The notes under the pieces: generated by a model | Seen by the model: only the letters and a program-made list of their open reading frames with translations | Database searches by the model: none | Told to the model about the DNA's origin: nothing | Source: Planctomycetota bacterium | Lineage (GTDB): Bacteria > Planctomycetota > J058 > JAJDCP01 | Length of the DNA: 64,000 nucleotides | Assembly (NCBI GenBank): GCA_029260765.1 | Contig: JAJDCP010000154.1 | Coordinates: 1-64,000 of the forward strand | Direction: 5' to 3' | Shown: piece after piece, positions 17,026-26,590 of the stretch | Layout: every line of letters starts with the position of its first letter | Numbering within the stretch: position 1 is the first letter of the stretch | Position numbers and translations under genes: made by a program

Positions 17026-17835
17026 ATGCTCTGGAAGATCATCGCAGACCAACGCCAACAGGCTTCGGGTGACATCGACGCCCTGGCCCGGGCCGTCCGC
17101 GCCGCGGGCAGCGCCCACGGTGCGGATTTTGAAGAGCAATATCAGCAAGCTATGCAGCGAGCCCACGATCGCAGGCTCTGGAGCGCTGCAGGCTTGATCG
17201 CCGGTTGCGCCATCGACGAAGAGGCCTTCAGCGATTTCCGCTCATGGCTGATCTTGCAAGGGCGCGAGCTGTTCGAGCGCGCTCTTGCCGACCCCAATGC
17301 TCTGGCAGAGGCCGCCTGCGCCCGCCCGTTTACCGAGCATCTCGGTCCCGCCACCCATGGCGGCGACCCCTCCGGCCCCCAATGGTCGGACGAAGAGGCC
17401 GTGACGCACTTGCCCTCTCTTTCCCATCGTAAGGGGGCAGACGCGGGCAGCCTCGCGGAGGCAGTCGGACCAGAGCGCTTGCTGCGCTTCGTCTCCGCGG
17501 TGAGGGACTCGCTCGAGTCGGGCCGCATCTACCAGATGGGCGAGCTCGGCACCTTCCGCGTGCGCAAGCTCGGACGCGACGAGATCTTCGAGTTCCGGCC
17601 CGGACGGGCGATCAAGCTGATGCTGGCGGACAAGGGTACGATCACGGGCGACAGCGATGCCGCCGAGGTTTTCCGCGGCTTGGTGGAACGGCTCGACCAG
17701 CTCAGCAAAGAGATCGAGCTGGCCCGCCTGGGCACCTTCTCGCTGCGCATCAAACCCGGCCACGCCGGCCAGCTGCCGATCCGCACCCTGAGCTTCCGGG
17801 CGGCCCCCGACCTGCTGAAGGCGCTGGGCTTGTAG
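17026..17835 (+). CDS. DUF4240 protein fused to two HU-like modules
   Basis: The 269-residue protein begins with a DUF4240 domain (about 1-105): MLWKIIADQR at the start, then the diagnostic LWSAAGLIAGCAIDEEAFSDFRSWLILQGRELFERALADP, quoted here in part as family pattern. The C-terminal half carries two HU/IHF-like beta-arm modules. The first is YQMGELGTFRVRKLGRDEIFEFRPGRAIKL and the second is ELARLGTFSLRIKPGHAGQL with LSFRAAPDLLKAL. Both match the 'GtF..r......F.pg..lk' pattern of HU-family proteins but lack the usual NP-rich arm, so DNA binding is uncertain. DUF4240 proteins have no settled role. A CGGGAG site precedes the ATG. It is the last gene of the plus-strand run. Confidence 0.72.
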   Translation: MLWKIIADQRQQASGDIDALARAVRAAGSAHGADFEEQYQQAMQRAHDRRLWSAAGLIAGCAIDEEAFSDFRSWLILQGRELFERALADPNALAEAACARPFTEHLGPATHGGDPSGPQWSDEEAVTHLPSLSHRKGADAGSLAEAVGPERLLRFVSAVRDSLESGRIYQMGELGTFRVRKLGRDEIFEFRPGRAIKLMLADKGTITGDSDAAEVFRGLVERLDQLSKEIELARLGTFSLRIKPGHAGQLPIRTLSFRAAPDLLKALGL

Positions 17836-17925
17836 GCGCAGCGTCCACCGCTGCAGCGCCCGGCCGCAACTATTCGTTGTGACCGCCTCCAACATTGTGC
17901 AACACGCACGAATCGAAGCCGTCTT

Positions 17926-18037
17926 CTGTAGCGGCGCTCTGTGAGCGCCGAAAGAAGCTCTGGCGGAGGTTGCATCCAGAGGTTCTGGGTTCGCCGTGCG
18001 GATCGGTCTCTTCGTCGGTCATAGACCGACGCTACAG
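17926..18037. repeat. dispersed palindromic repeat, copy 1
   Basis: The element is bounded by CTGTAGCG and its complement CGCTACAG. Inside the left end is the hairpin CGGCGCTC-TGT-GAGCGCCG, and at the right end GTCGGTC-ATA-GACCGAC. A copy near 54.2 kb is similar over about 190 bp including flanks, and more divergent copies lie near 61.7 kb. No coding capacity is apparent. The structure is like REP/MITE elements. It fills most of the 317-bp gap between the DUF4240-HU gene and the convergent helicase gene. Confidence 0.8.
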
Positions 18038-18152
18038 GCGGTTCTCAGCAGTTCGAGGGCACGGACCAAGCATGGCCGAAGACTCTGGGGAGCCGTCTCG
18101 TCGCAAAGGGACTCGAAAACATCCACGCGTGCAACGCTCGGCCAGGGGTCGC

Positions 18153-21100
18153 TCAGGACTCCTCGGGCAGCACCAGGAAACCCGCGTTGTCTTCTACCAG
18201 GCGTCCGGCCTTCCGCAGTCGCTCGACGGCCGCCTCGATCGCCTGGGACAAACGTCCGCCGGCGCGCCCGTAGCCCATCAGTTTGACCGTGCTGCTGGTC
18301 AGGTCTTCGGCGCTCTGCCCGAAAGTCTGCGCGACGACGAGCATCACAGCCGCTTCGAACTCTTCGGAGGGAATCGCGTCGACTTCCTTGACGGGGCAGT
18401 TGCCCCCCCGATACCGGACCCGGCGCAGGTCGTGGCTCGCATGCCAGAGGAAATCTCCCCGTTGCACGAGCTCCTGCTTGTCGAGCAGCTGCTGCAGAGC
18501 CGCCAGGCAACGTTTCTTGCGTTTCTTGGTGGCCCGCGTGCCGTACCAACTCGCCAAGGTGCGGACGACTTGATCGAGCGCCAACGGGCCCTCCGTGTAC
18601 ACGAGGTTGTGGATCAGCTGGGCCAGCTTGTCGGGACTCGTGGCTTGCAGATCCTTGCTCTCGCCCAGATACAGGCGGGGATGGGCGATGTACTCGCTGA
18701 GCCCGTCTGCGAGCGCTTCGGTGCGGACCTCCGAGGCTTCACGCGCGACCTCGGGAAGGTCGCGCGGCGCCGCAGGAATCGGCAGCTGGGGTAACGGGGA
18801 AGCCGCTTCAGGGCCATCCTCCGCAGGCTGCGCCGTTTCCGCGGGGGGCTCCATTGCTGGTTCGGGCTCGGACGCAGCCTCGGCGACGGAGTCCTGGCTG
18901 TCCGAGGATTGCCCTTCTGCCTCGCCGCGTTCCAGCTCGTCCTCCTCCTCCTCGTCCTCCTCCTCTTCTTCCCCCGGCTCAGCGGCCTGGGCCGCCAACT
19001 CGAGATCGACTTGCAGCATGTCGACAGCCGGCCGCGGCTCGGGGATGGGCAGCTTGAGAGCATCGCGCAGCCGCACCAGCAGAGCATCCCGGGTCTTCTT
19101 CGGCTGTTGGTACCAGTCCCACGACCAAACCCGGCACAGCGACCAGCCGAGACGTTCGAGCACCTCGCAGCGCAGACGTTCGCGGTCCCGCGCCGTCGAC
19201 GATTGACGGTAGGTCTCGCCATCCCCCTCGATGCCGAGCAGGTAGTGCCCGCTCTGGCGCGGGTCGACGACGGCCAGGTCGATCGCGAAGCCCTCGTTGC
19301 CGACCCCTGCGTGGACTTCCCAGCCCAGCTCCTGCAGAGTGCGGCGCACCAGCGCCTCAAAGCCAGACCGGGGCATGCGTTGCACGCGTTCGAGATCTTG
19401 CGAGTGGCCGTGCTCGGCATAGTGCAGGTACTGTTTCAGCGCGACGACTCCGCGCGCCTTGCCGCGCCTGCTGTCGACATCCTCGGCCCGGATCGAGCTG
19501 AACACGAAGCAGCGTCGCCGCGCCCGGGTGACCAGCACATTCAGCCGGCGCCAGCCCCCTTCGCGGTTCAACGGCCCGAAGTTCATCGCCACCTTGCCGC
19601 TGGCATCCCGCCCATAGCCGACGCTCAGGAAGATCACATCGCGCTCGTCCCCCTGCACGGTCTCGAGGTTCTTGACGAAGAAGGGCTCATGCAGATGGCT
19701 CTTGAAGAAACGCTCGACCGCCGGATTCCTGGCACTCCGACGCAGGGTCTCGAGCTCGTCCTCGATGGCTTGCTGCTGCGCGAGGCTGAAGGCTGCCACT
19801 CCCAGACTGAGCTCCGGTTCCCGCAGGGCATGGCGCAGGACATTCTGTGCGACCACACCCGCCTCGATGGCATTGGTGCGCGTACGGCCTCGATCGTAGA
19901 CGCCGTGGGGAACGTGGACGAACGAGACGCCCAACTCTTCCCGCCCGATATGGGGGCCCGGGAAGATGCGCAAAGAGCTGTCGTAGAAGCGCCGGTTCGA
20001 GAAGTCGATCAACGACGCGTGCCTGCTGCGGTAGTGCCAACGCAGCAGGCAGGTGTGGGGCAGGTGCACCAGTCCCAATCCCAGCACGCTCTCGAGATCC
20101 CCCGCGCGGAAGGGATCATCGTCGGGCTCCACGGCGGAGTCCTTGTCGATCTTGTTGAAGAAGCTGGTCGGAGGCAGCTGCTTTTCGTCGCCGACCAGCA
20201 GCAATTGGCGGCCTCGAGCGATCGCGCCGAAGGCGTCCGCCGGCTCGACCTGACTGGCCTCGTCGAAGATCACGACGTCGAAGCTGATCGCTCCCGGAAT
20301 CAGGAACTGCGCGACGGACAGCGGGCTCATCATGAAACAGGGCTTGATCTTCTGCACGACGTTGCCCGCCGTACCGAACAACTTGCGCAGGGGCATGAAG
20401 CGCGTCTTCTTGCGCATCTCGGCCTTGATGATGCCCAGTTTCGAGCTGCGTGGCGCGTCGGCCCCAAGTCCGGGACGCAACTCGAGCAGACGCTGACGCA
20501 GCCGACGGCGGCTCAGCTCGATCCATGCGCGGTCCAGTTTGCGGAAACGCTCGACGCGCGAGTCCTGGTCCTCACCGCGGAACTCGCGCAACACCTCGGC
20601 GCTCTCGACCTCGCGGTCCAGCCATAGCCGGTAATAGTGCCGCGCGAACACGCGCGCCAACGCGCCACGGGCGCGCTCTCCGTCAGGACTCAGCACCCAG
20701 TCGAGGAACTCCCTCAAGCCGGCAGCGAGGATGCGCTTCTCGATGTCGTTGTAGGCGGCGCGCTCATGGGCGAGCTCGGTGGCGCGGAAGAGCGGTTGGA
20801 GGCGCCCGAGCAGGGCCTCGAGATCGACCTCCTCCACGCTCGCCTGCAACCAGCGCTCCGCGTCGCTTTCCAGGGCCTCGAGCCAGGCTTTCCAGGCGCC
20901 ATCGAAGGCTTCGACAGCGGCGCTGAAGCGGACGAGCAGCTTCTCGACCACCGTGCGCTCGTCAGGCGGGCGGGAAGCGAATTCCTGCACCTGCGCGGCC
21001 TCCAGGCGCAGCTCGAGGATGGTGGCCCGCAGCGCGACCAGGCTCTCGGCATACTGCCGGTACTCGTGCCAGGGGCCCTCGAGGCCTTGCCAGGCGATCC

Positions 21101-23969
21101 CCAGACGGCCGCTGTAGTCGGCCAGTTTGACTTCGAGGGCATCGCGCAGCTCGGCGCTGCGCACCAGCTGCTGCAGCAACTCCAACTGCTCACCGAGGCC
21201 GGGCTTCTCGATGCCGGTGCGCAGGTTCTCGCGCAGCGTGCGGTTGTCGCGGTACCAGCTCGGCCGGAAAAACCGCCAGATCGAACGGCCGTGCGCGCGG
21301 CGGCGTTCGAGAACCGGCAGCCAGTCCACCTGCTCCTCAGCCTGGTAGCGGATGCTCGTGTTCCACAGCTCTACCAGGGCGGCGCGTTGCTGGCCCGCCT
21401 CGAGCCACGAGCTCAAGGCGGGATCGAGACGGTCCCACTGCTCATTGCCCAGGCTCGAGCCGAACAGCTCGGGGGCTTCGAGCAGCTGCTGGGCTGCCTT
21501 CTGCAGGCGGCGGCTGGCGCGCAGGTGCAGCGGCGGCTCGCAACCGAGCAGGTCGGCGAGCTCACGCCCGCAGGTGCGCAGGCCGCCGATCGCCTGCACC
21601 AGCTGGTCGAGGCCCTGCTCAACGCCCTGCCGAGTGCGCATGCCAAAGCTGGTCCAGCCCGCACCGCGCCAGGGATCTGCCTGCGGATCTCCGAGCCGCT
21701 CGAGCCGGCGGTCGAGGGTATCGACCAACTCGCCGGCTTTGCGCATCGCTTCCTGATCCCAGCTCTCCAGACCGGGAAGATCGCAGACCGGCTCGTTGGC
21801 ATCGGACAGCACCAGGCTGCGGCAGACCACTTCATAGAGGGATAGACCCAGCGGCTCACGCCGCGTGTGCAGGGCGCTGCGTACGTTGTTGAGTTGTGCC
21901 CGCAGGCGCACGAGCTCGCGGGGATCAGCGTCTTCGGCATCCTGCCCGTCGAGGGGCGTCTCCAGAGATCGCTGCAGCTCCTTGAGCACTGCCTTCTTGC
22001 TGGTCTTGCGGCTGTGCAGCTCGAGCACAAAGTCGCCCAGACCCACGTCGCTCAGCCGCCGCTTGACCACGTCCAACGCGGCAGCCTTCTCGGCCACGAA
22101 CAGCACGGTCCGGCCGGCTGCCAGACACTCGCAGATCGTGTTGGCGATGGTCTGCGACTTGCCCGTCCCGGGAGGCCCCTGGATCACGAGGTTGGCGCCC
22201 TGCTTGGCCGCCAGGATGGCCGCCTGCTGGCTCGAGTCTGCGTCAAGGATCTGGAAGCTCTCTTCCACCTCGACCCGGGCATCGAGGGTCGCAGGGTCGG
22301 GGAAGTCGAGATGCGGCTCGACCCGCGCCCCCGGCATGCCCGCGAGGGTCGCGATCAGCGGATGGTCATCGAGCTTCGCGTTGTCGGGCCAGCTCTCATA
22401 ATCGAGGTCCCGGTACATCAGCAACTTGGCGAAGCTGAACAGACCGAGGTTGATCTCCTCTTTGAAGGTCCAGCCAGGCAGAGCCGCGAGCTGCTTCTGG
22501 ATCTCTTCGAAATAGGCCCCCAGCTCTTCGGGCAGCGAGCCCGTGAACTCGGGCAGCTGCCAACGGAACTCACGTGCGCACAACTCGACCAGACAGGGGT
22601 TGGTGACAACCTCATCCTCGAGCATGCGCACATTGTGGCGCCGATGCACGCTGGGACGCCTCAGCTCGACCGGCACAAACACCAACGGCGCCCGCGATAC
22701 GCTGGTCTTGCGCAAGCCATCGGGCCAACACACCAGCCCCAGGGTGAGGTAGAGGATGTTGTAGCCCTGCTCCTGTTGCGCGCTCGCGGCCCGGCGGGCC
22801 AGGTGCACCAGGCGGGTTTGCAGCGCCGTGCCGTCGAGATCGGTCAACAGGCTGCGTTCTCGGTGGCGGGCCTCCTTGCCGAGCGAGGCCGGTTCAAAAC
22901 GGGCTGTACCCACAGGAACTTCGGCCTCGGGCTGCCGACTTCCTGCCACCGCTGGAGGCTCGACCTCCGTGGGCGCTTCTGCTGGGCGGCCCTCTTCGCG
23001 GGCCAGGAAGTGCATCCTGCGCCCCGCCACCACCAATTGCTGAAAGACCTCAAGCGCCTTGCGGTGTGTGATCTGCAGGCTCTGGTTGCTGCTGCTCTTG
23101 TGGTTGAGGAGGCGGTTGCGGCGTGACAGGTCGAGCAGCATGCGCCGCGTCTCGTCCAACTTGATCGCGACGCCGGGGCGCTCTTGGGCTTGTGGCTCGG
23201 AATCCTTCACTGCCGCCTCCTTCTGCCGGGTCTCGCCTTCGAACAAGCCTGTGTGCGGGGGCACCCAACTCCCGCACACATCGCACACAAAGCCGTCCGC
23301 CGCTCTGCGCCGCCCCACCCGGTACTCCAGCCCGCACTGGGGACAACTGTCGCAGACGAGGTCGCTGTCGACAGTGTCGCGTTCTGCGTCGCCCGCAGGT
23401 GCTGGCTCGAATTTGCGGTTGCACACACCGCACTCGAAACCGCCTCCCGCGGCCAGGGCTATGTAACGTGCCCCGCACCCCTGACAGGCTTTGAGCCTCA
23501 CGGTGGACGGCGGTGAAGGGGGCTGCTGCCGGCCTGTGATCTTCTGCTCTGCTTGCTGGCGGCGCTCCTCCACTACGAAGTCGATATCACAGACCTTACA
23601 ATGGAGCTGTTCGATACCTTCTTGCGCCTTGTAGGCCAGAGCGCAAACAGGACAGCGCACGCTGCGGATCCCCTCAAGCTTGAGCGCGGGCAGCTTCACA
23701 GAGCTGCCCGGTGGCAAGGGGAAGCTGCGCTCACAGACCTCGCAGTGCAGATTGCGTATCAGCAGCCTGCGATCGACCTTGTAGTGCAAGCCACAGCCCG
23801 GACAGACGATCGTGCGGCTCTTCGAGACCCGGAAGGTGGCGAAATTGCCGTCAGGCCTATGAGGCCGCAGAAACCGCCAGCCGCAAAGGTCGCACTGGAC
23901 CTTGCGGTTTGCGCGCAGCGCATCGACCTTGAAGGTCATCGCGCAACGGGGACAGGTGATGTCCATCAT
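18153..23969 (-). CDS. five-zinc-ribbon DUF4011 SF1 helicase with C-terminal nuclease
   Basis: This 1938-residue protein starts with five tandem CxxC...CxxC zinc ribbons (about 1-235), the first of MJ0042 type. A DUF4011 region follows (from about 275, LDETRRMLLDLSRRNRLLNHK). The split SF1 helicase core has Walker A GPPGTGKS (about 598-605), DEAS at about 1236, then VGDEKQLPP and a TRARRRCFVFSS region. A Vsr/MTES-like endonuclease domain spans about 1533-1620 (FAIDLAVVDP, GIEGDGETY, DRERLRCEVLERLGWSLCRVWS). An acidic linker and a DUF3320-like C-terminus (EGPLALDQVVRTLASWYG) complete it. Such helicases often occur in defence islands, but no partner defence gene is adjacent here. It lies 32 bp after pgi on the same strand. 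Confidence 0.88.
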   Translation of the reverse strand: MMDITCPRCAMTFKVDALRANRKVQCDLCGWRFLRPHRPDGNFATFRVSKSRTIVCPGCGLHYKVDRRLLIRNLHCEVCERSFPLPPGSSVKLPALKLEGIRSVRCPVCALAYKAQEGIEQLHCKVCDIDFVVEERRQQAEQKITGRQQPPSPPSTVRLKACQGCGARYIALAAGGGFECGVCNRKFEPAPAGDAERDTVDSDLVCDSCPQCGLEYRVGRRRAADGFVCDVCGSWVPPHTGLFEGETRQKEAAVKDSEPQAQERPGVAIKLDETRRMLLDLSRRNRLLNHKSSSNQSLQITHRKALEVFQQLVVAGRRMHFLAREEGRPAEAPTEVEPPAVAGSRQPEAEVPVGTARFEPASLGKEARHRERSLLTDLDGTALQTRLVHLARRAASAQQEQGYNILYLTLGLVCWPDGLRKTSVSRAPLVFVPVELRRPSVHRRHNVRMLEDEVVTNPCLVELCAREFRWQLPEFTGSLPEELGAYFEEIQKQLAALPGWTFKEEINLGLFSFAKLLMYRDLDYESWPDNAKLDDHPLIATLAGMPGARVEPHLDFPDPATLDARVEVEESFQILDADSSQQAAILAAKQGANLVIQGPPGTGKSQTIANTICECLAAGRTVLFVAEKAAALDVVKRRLSDVGLGDFVLELHSRKTSKKAVLKELQRSLETPLDGQDAEDADPRELVRLRAQLNNVRSALHTRREPLGLSLYEVVCRSLVLSDANEPVCDLPGLESWDQEAMRKAGELVDTLDRRLERLGDPQADPWRGAGWTSFGMRTRQGVEQGLDQLVQAIGGLRTCGRELADLLGCEPPLHLRASRRLQKAAQQLLEAPELFGSSLGNEQWDRLDPALSSWLEAGQQRAALVELWNTSIRYQAEEQVDWLPVLERRRAHGRSIWRFFRPSWYRDNRTLRENLRTGIEKPGLGEQLELLQQLVRSAELRDALEVKLADYSGRLGIAWQGLEGPWHEYRQYAESLVALRATILELRLEAAQVQEFASRPPDERTVVEKLLVRFSAAVEAFDGAWKAWLEALESDAERWLQASVEEVDLEALLGRLQPLFRATELAHERAAYNDIEKRILAAGLREFLDWVLSPDGERARGALARVFARHYYRLWLDREVESAEVLREFRGEDQDSRVERFRKLDRAWIELSRRRLRQRLLELRPGLGADAPRSSKLGIIKAEMRKKTRFMPLRKLFGTAGNVVQKIKPCFMMSPLSVAQFLIPGAISFDVVIFDEASQVEPADAFGAIARGRQLLLVGDEKQLPPTSFFNKIDKDSAVEPDDDPFRAGDLESVLGLGLVHLPHTCLLRWHYRSRHASLIDFSNRRFYDSSLRIFPGPHIGREELGVSFVHVPHGVYDRGRTRTNAIEAGVVAQNVLRHALREPELSLGVAAFSLAQQQAIEDELETLRRSARNPAVERFFKSHLHEPFFVKNLETVQGDERDVIFLSVGYGRDASGKVAMNFGPLNREGGWRRLNVLVTRARRRCFVFSSIRAEDVDSRRGKARGVVALKQYLHYAEHGHSQDLERVQRMPRSGFEALVRRTLQELGWEVHAGVGNEGFAIDLAVVDPRQSGHYLLGIEGDGETYRQSSTARDRERLRCEVLERLGWSLCRVWSWDWYQQPKKTRDALLVRLRDALKLPIPEPRPAVDMLQVDLELAAQAAEPGEEEEEDEEEEDELERGEAEGQSSDSQDSVAEAASEPEPAMEPPAETAQPAEDGPEAASPLPQLPIPAAPRDLPEVAREASEVRTEALADGLSEYIAHPRLYLGESKDLQATSPDKLAQLIHNLVYTEGPLALDQVVRTLASWYGTRATKKRKKRCLAALQQLLDKQELVQRGDFLWHASHDLRRVRYRGGNCPVKEVDAIPSEEFEAAVMLVVAQTFGQSAEDLTSSTVKLMGYGRAGGRLSQAIEAAVERLRKAGRLVEDNAGFLVLPEES

Positions 23970-24001
23970 CGGCGGATTCTCCGCGCGGCAGCGGGCCGGA
24001 G

Positions 24002-25546
24002 TCAGATTGCGTGGAACCGGGCCTCGGAGGGCTTCTTACCCCCCTCTCTGGCGATCTGACCGCTGACGGCCAGACGGCTCAACAGACGCCAGGCGAGCAA
24101 GGGATCGTCCAGGCCGGCCTGGGCCGCGAGCTCAAAAGCTGATTGCGCAGTCTGATCGAGCGCTTCGAGCAATTGCCTCTGCGCCTGCAATGCAGAGCTG
24201 GCTGCCAGCTTCCCCGCCTGCACCCCGGGTTGATGGTAGGCGTTGATGTCGAGCAGCTCTGCGTAGATCCCCACCGCCCTCTCGAAAAGCGCGATCAGAG
24301 CGCCCAGGCTGCGCGGCCCGAGGCTCTCCAGGCAGAGCTGCAACGAGTGCTTCCCATCGTCGCACAGCGCCTGCTGGCTGCCGAGCAGGAAGCCGTACAG
24401 CAGGTCGCTGGCCCGCGCGCCATCGATCAGCGGCGGATCGAGCTCGGCCGGGCGTTGTACGGTCAAGAAGCAGGCGAAGAAATCGTCGGGCCCATCGCGC
24501 AGCTGTTGGACGAAGGCGTGCTGGTCGGTGGTTCCCTTGTTTCCGTAGACACAAAGCCCCGCGCGCCGCTCTTCCCCCGAACGCGACCAACGCTTGCCCA
24601 ACGATTCCATCACCAGCTGTTGCAGGTAACGGCCGAGGCTGCGCAGCCGGTCTGCGTAGGGCAGCACCACCATCGCCCGTGGGCGATCCTGCTGCGCTGC
24701 CAGCCAGGCCGCTGCCAGCCAGGCCGCCGGGTTGGTCTCCCATGGCTGACGACCGGCCCTGTCCATCGCCGCGGCTCCGGCCAGCAGCGCATCGGCATCG
24801 ATGCCGAGCAGCCAGGCCGGAAACAGGCCCACGCTCGCGAACAGGCTCGTACGCCCGCCCACCCAGGTCCAGACGGGCAGACTTGCCGCCCAACCCTCGG
24901 CGGCGGCACGTTGATCGAGGGCTGAGCCGGGAGTGGTCAAAGCCACGGCGCGCGGCGCGAAAGGAACCTCGGCATCCACGTAACACTGCATTACGCGCGC
25001 GAGACAGCCTCGGGTCTCGGTCGTGCTGCCCGATTTGCTGACCACCACGACCAGCGTTCGTGACAGGTCGAGACCCACGAGATGGTCTGCGAGACCATCG
25101 GGGTCTATGTTGTCGAGCACATGGTAGCTGGCGGCGCTCAGTCCCTCAGCAGCCACCGGACGCAGGCTCTCTGCCAACAAATGCGGGCCGAGCGCGGAGC
25201 CTCCAATTCCCAGATGCAGCACAGCAGTCGGCTGAATGCCGGCCAGCAGTTCTTCAGCGACCGCGCGGCAGCGCCCCATTCCCTCACGGATGGACGCTTC
25301 GAGGCCGTCGGGGGCGCGTTCGGGAGCGCGCAGCCAGTAGTGGCCCACACGGCGACCGGGTTGGCCATCGTCTCCCGTTTCATCGGGGTTGGCCCGCCCG
25401 CCTGCTTCCAGCTGCTCCATCGCCTTCAAGGCCTGGTCCAGCCCTTCGGGTCGGGGCAGCGGGCCCCAGGACGCAAGATCTAGCAGGATACCGGTTTCGG
25501 GCACAGGCAAGACCGCGGCATCCAGCCGCTCGCGGGGTTCTTCCAC
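24002..25546 (-). CDS. pgi: glucose-6-phosphate isomerase
   Basis: The 514-residue protein is a phosphoglucose isomerase of the bacterial/archaeal-like branch, interconverting glucose-6-phosphate and fructose-6-phosphate in the cytosol. The phosphate-binding loop VLHLGIGGSALGPHL, the VVVVSKSGSTTET signature, GGRTSLFASVGLFPAWLLG and GNKGTTDQHAFVQQLRDGP are all present. The last contains the catalytic His and Gln region. The C-terminal catalytic Lys is plausibly in HQPGVQAGKLAA. The start is a GTG (VEEPRERLDAAVL) with ACGGAGGAAAC directly upstream; a longer frame lacks a ribosome site. It is the first gene of a two-gene minus-strand unit with the helicase-nuclease. Confidence 0.93.
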   Translation of the reverse strand: MEEPRERLDAAVLPVPETGILLDLASWGPLPRPEGLDQALKAMEQLEAGGRANPDETGDDGQPGRRVGHYWLRAPERAPDGLEASIREGMGRCRAVAEELLAGIQPTAVLHLGIGGSALGPHLLAESLRPVAAEGLSAASYHVLDNIDPDGLADHLVGLDLSRTLVVVVSKSGSTTETRGCLARVMQCYVDAEVPFAPRAVALTTPGSALDQRAAAEGWAASLPVWTWVGGRTSLFASVGLFPAWLLGIDADALLAGAAAMDRAGRQPWETNPAAWLAAAWLAAQQDRPRAMVVLPYADRLRSLGRYLQQLVMESLGKRWSRSGEERRAGLCVYGNKGTTDQHAFVQQLRDGPDDFFACFLTVQRPAELDPPLIDGARASDLLYGFLLGSQQALCDDGKHSLQLCLESLGPRSLGALIALFERAVGIYAELLDINAYHQPGVQAGKLAASSALQAQRQLLEALDQTAQSAFELAAQAGLDDPLLAWRLLSRLAVSGQIAREGGKKPSEARFHAI

Positions 25547-25654
25547 GTTTCCTCCGTAAGACAGGCAATGCTCGCAACGGACCAAAGTGCCGCACTCTCG
25601 GGACTTCCGTCAAGGGAAATCCTGCCTTCTGGAGGGGTCTGCCTTCTCAAAGCG

Positions 25655-25948
25655 CTACTGGTAGACGGCCTCTTCGCTCACGACTCCAGCGATCAGCTCT
25701 TCGCGATGGTCCTGTACGAGCCGCTGCACGACCTCGGCAAGACGTCGAGAGAACGGATCGAGCTGGCCGTCGGCGTGCCCATTTTCGTGTTCGGGACGCA
25801 ACAGCAGACCCGGGTCCTCGGAGAAGCGCTCCAGACCATATTCGAGTGCGGCACGCACGATATGACTGCGTGTCAAGCGCACACTCTTGGCAAGCTCGTC
25901 GAGACGGTCGATCATATCATTACGCAAACGCACGGACAGACTAGCCAT
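25655..25948 (-). CDS. ribbon-helix-helix (CopG-type) DNA-binding protein
   Basis: The 97-residue protein starts at MASLSVRLRND, with GAGG nine bases upstream. The first 45 residues fit the RHH fold: a short beta strand (ASLSVRL), then helix 1 (MIDRLDELAKSV), a turn, and helix 2 (RSHIVRAALEYGLERF). The C-terminal half has a helical DPFSRRLAEVVQRLVQDHREELI segment. RHH proteins are dimeric repressors and are often antitoxins or autoregulators. No toxin-like gene is next to it, so it is best called an orphan transcription regulator. It is divergent from a small acidic-protein gene across 288 bp, where self-regulation could act. Confidence 0.75.
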   Translation of the reverse strand: MASLSVRLRNDMIDRLDELAKSVRLTRSHIVRAALEYGLERFSEDPGLLLRPEHENGHADGQLDPFSRRLAEVVQRLVQDHREELIAGVVSEEAVYQ

Positions 25949-26236
25949 TTTTCCATGCCTCATATACAAGCAGGGTACAAACACTCCATCGACGACAGCA
26001 GACAGAACAATTCCATCACCGGGACCTGGGGCCCCGGCCGCTCCAGGGAGCTGCTGCCTTCGATACAAACAACGACAGGGCAAATAGGTTGCCAAACTTC
26101 AAGACCGCATAGCCACGTGTCCGCTCGTTTGCTGCCGGGGCTCGATGTCTCGTTTTGGTCCACGTGGTCGGGCAGCGTCTCACGGTGGAACACGCGGAGG
26201 CCACAAGAGCTGCCGTTGGGTGAAAGAGGATCTACC

Positions 26237-26503
26237 ATGGCGAAGGAACGAACCTACGCCGTCCGCTACATCGGTGAGGGCGTGCGGAATGTGCCGGACA
26301 TCGGCGTCTTTCAGAATGGGACGATCGTGTTCCTGCCTGAGAAAGTCGCGCGCGGTTTGATCCGCGAGCCGGAATTCAGCCTGGTCGGCTGGAGCCATCT
26401 GCCCTCCGGCCGTTTCCCCGATGAAGAGCTTCCGCCACCAGTCGACGAGGCGCCGCGACCCGATTGGGAGCAGGCTCTCGATGAGAGTGATTGGGAAGAC
26501 TGA
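26237..26503 (+). CDS. small acidic protein of unknown function
   Basis: This 88-residue protein has a GAGGA site ahead of its ATG. The N-terminal half (KERTYAVRYIGEGVRNVPDIG) and the following FQNGTIVFLPEKVARGLI look like a small beta-rich fold. The C-terminal third is proline- and acid-rich (EELPPPVDEAPRPDWEQALD). I do not recognise a family. The 288-bp upstream region shared with the divergent RHH regulator shows no clear consensus promoter. Its end is about 90 bp before the hybrid kinase gene, so both may lie on one transcript. Confidence 0.6.
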   Translation: MAKERTYAVRYIGEGVRNVPDIGVFQNGTIVFLPEKVARGLIREPEFSLVGWSHLPSGRFPDEELPPPVDEAPRPDWEQALDESDWED

Positions 26504-26590
26504 CGGGCTCGGGTCGGTCTGCGCCGACGATTGACCGGCGTGTGGATCCCCGCCATGATGCGAGCGTCTTGTTGTGGATAGGATGTCGGT

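Noticed and set aside
18909..20627. Open frame of 572 codons opposite the helicase gene
   Set aside because: Antisense shadow; the helicase strand has clear Walker motifs.
25655..26503. Toxin-antitoxin pair formed by the RHH protein and the divergent small protein
   Set aside because: The genes are divergent and 288 bp apart, and the small acidic protein has no toxin-like motif.
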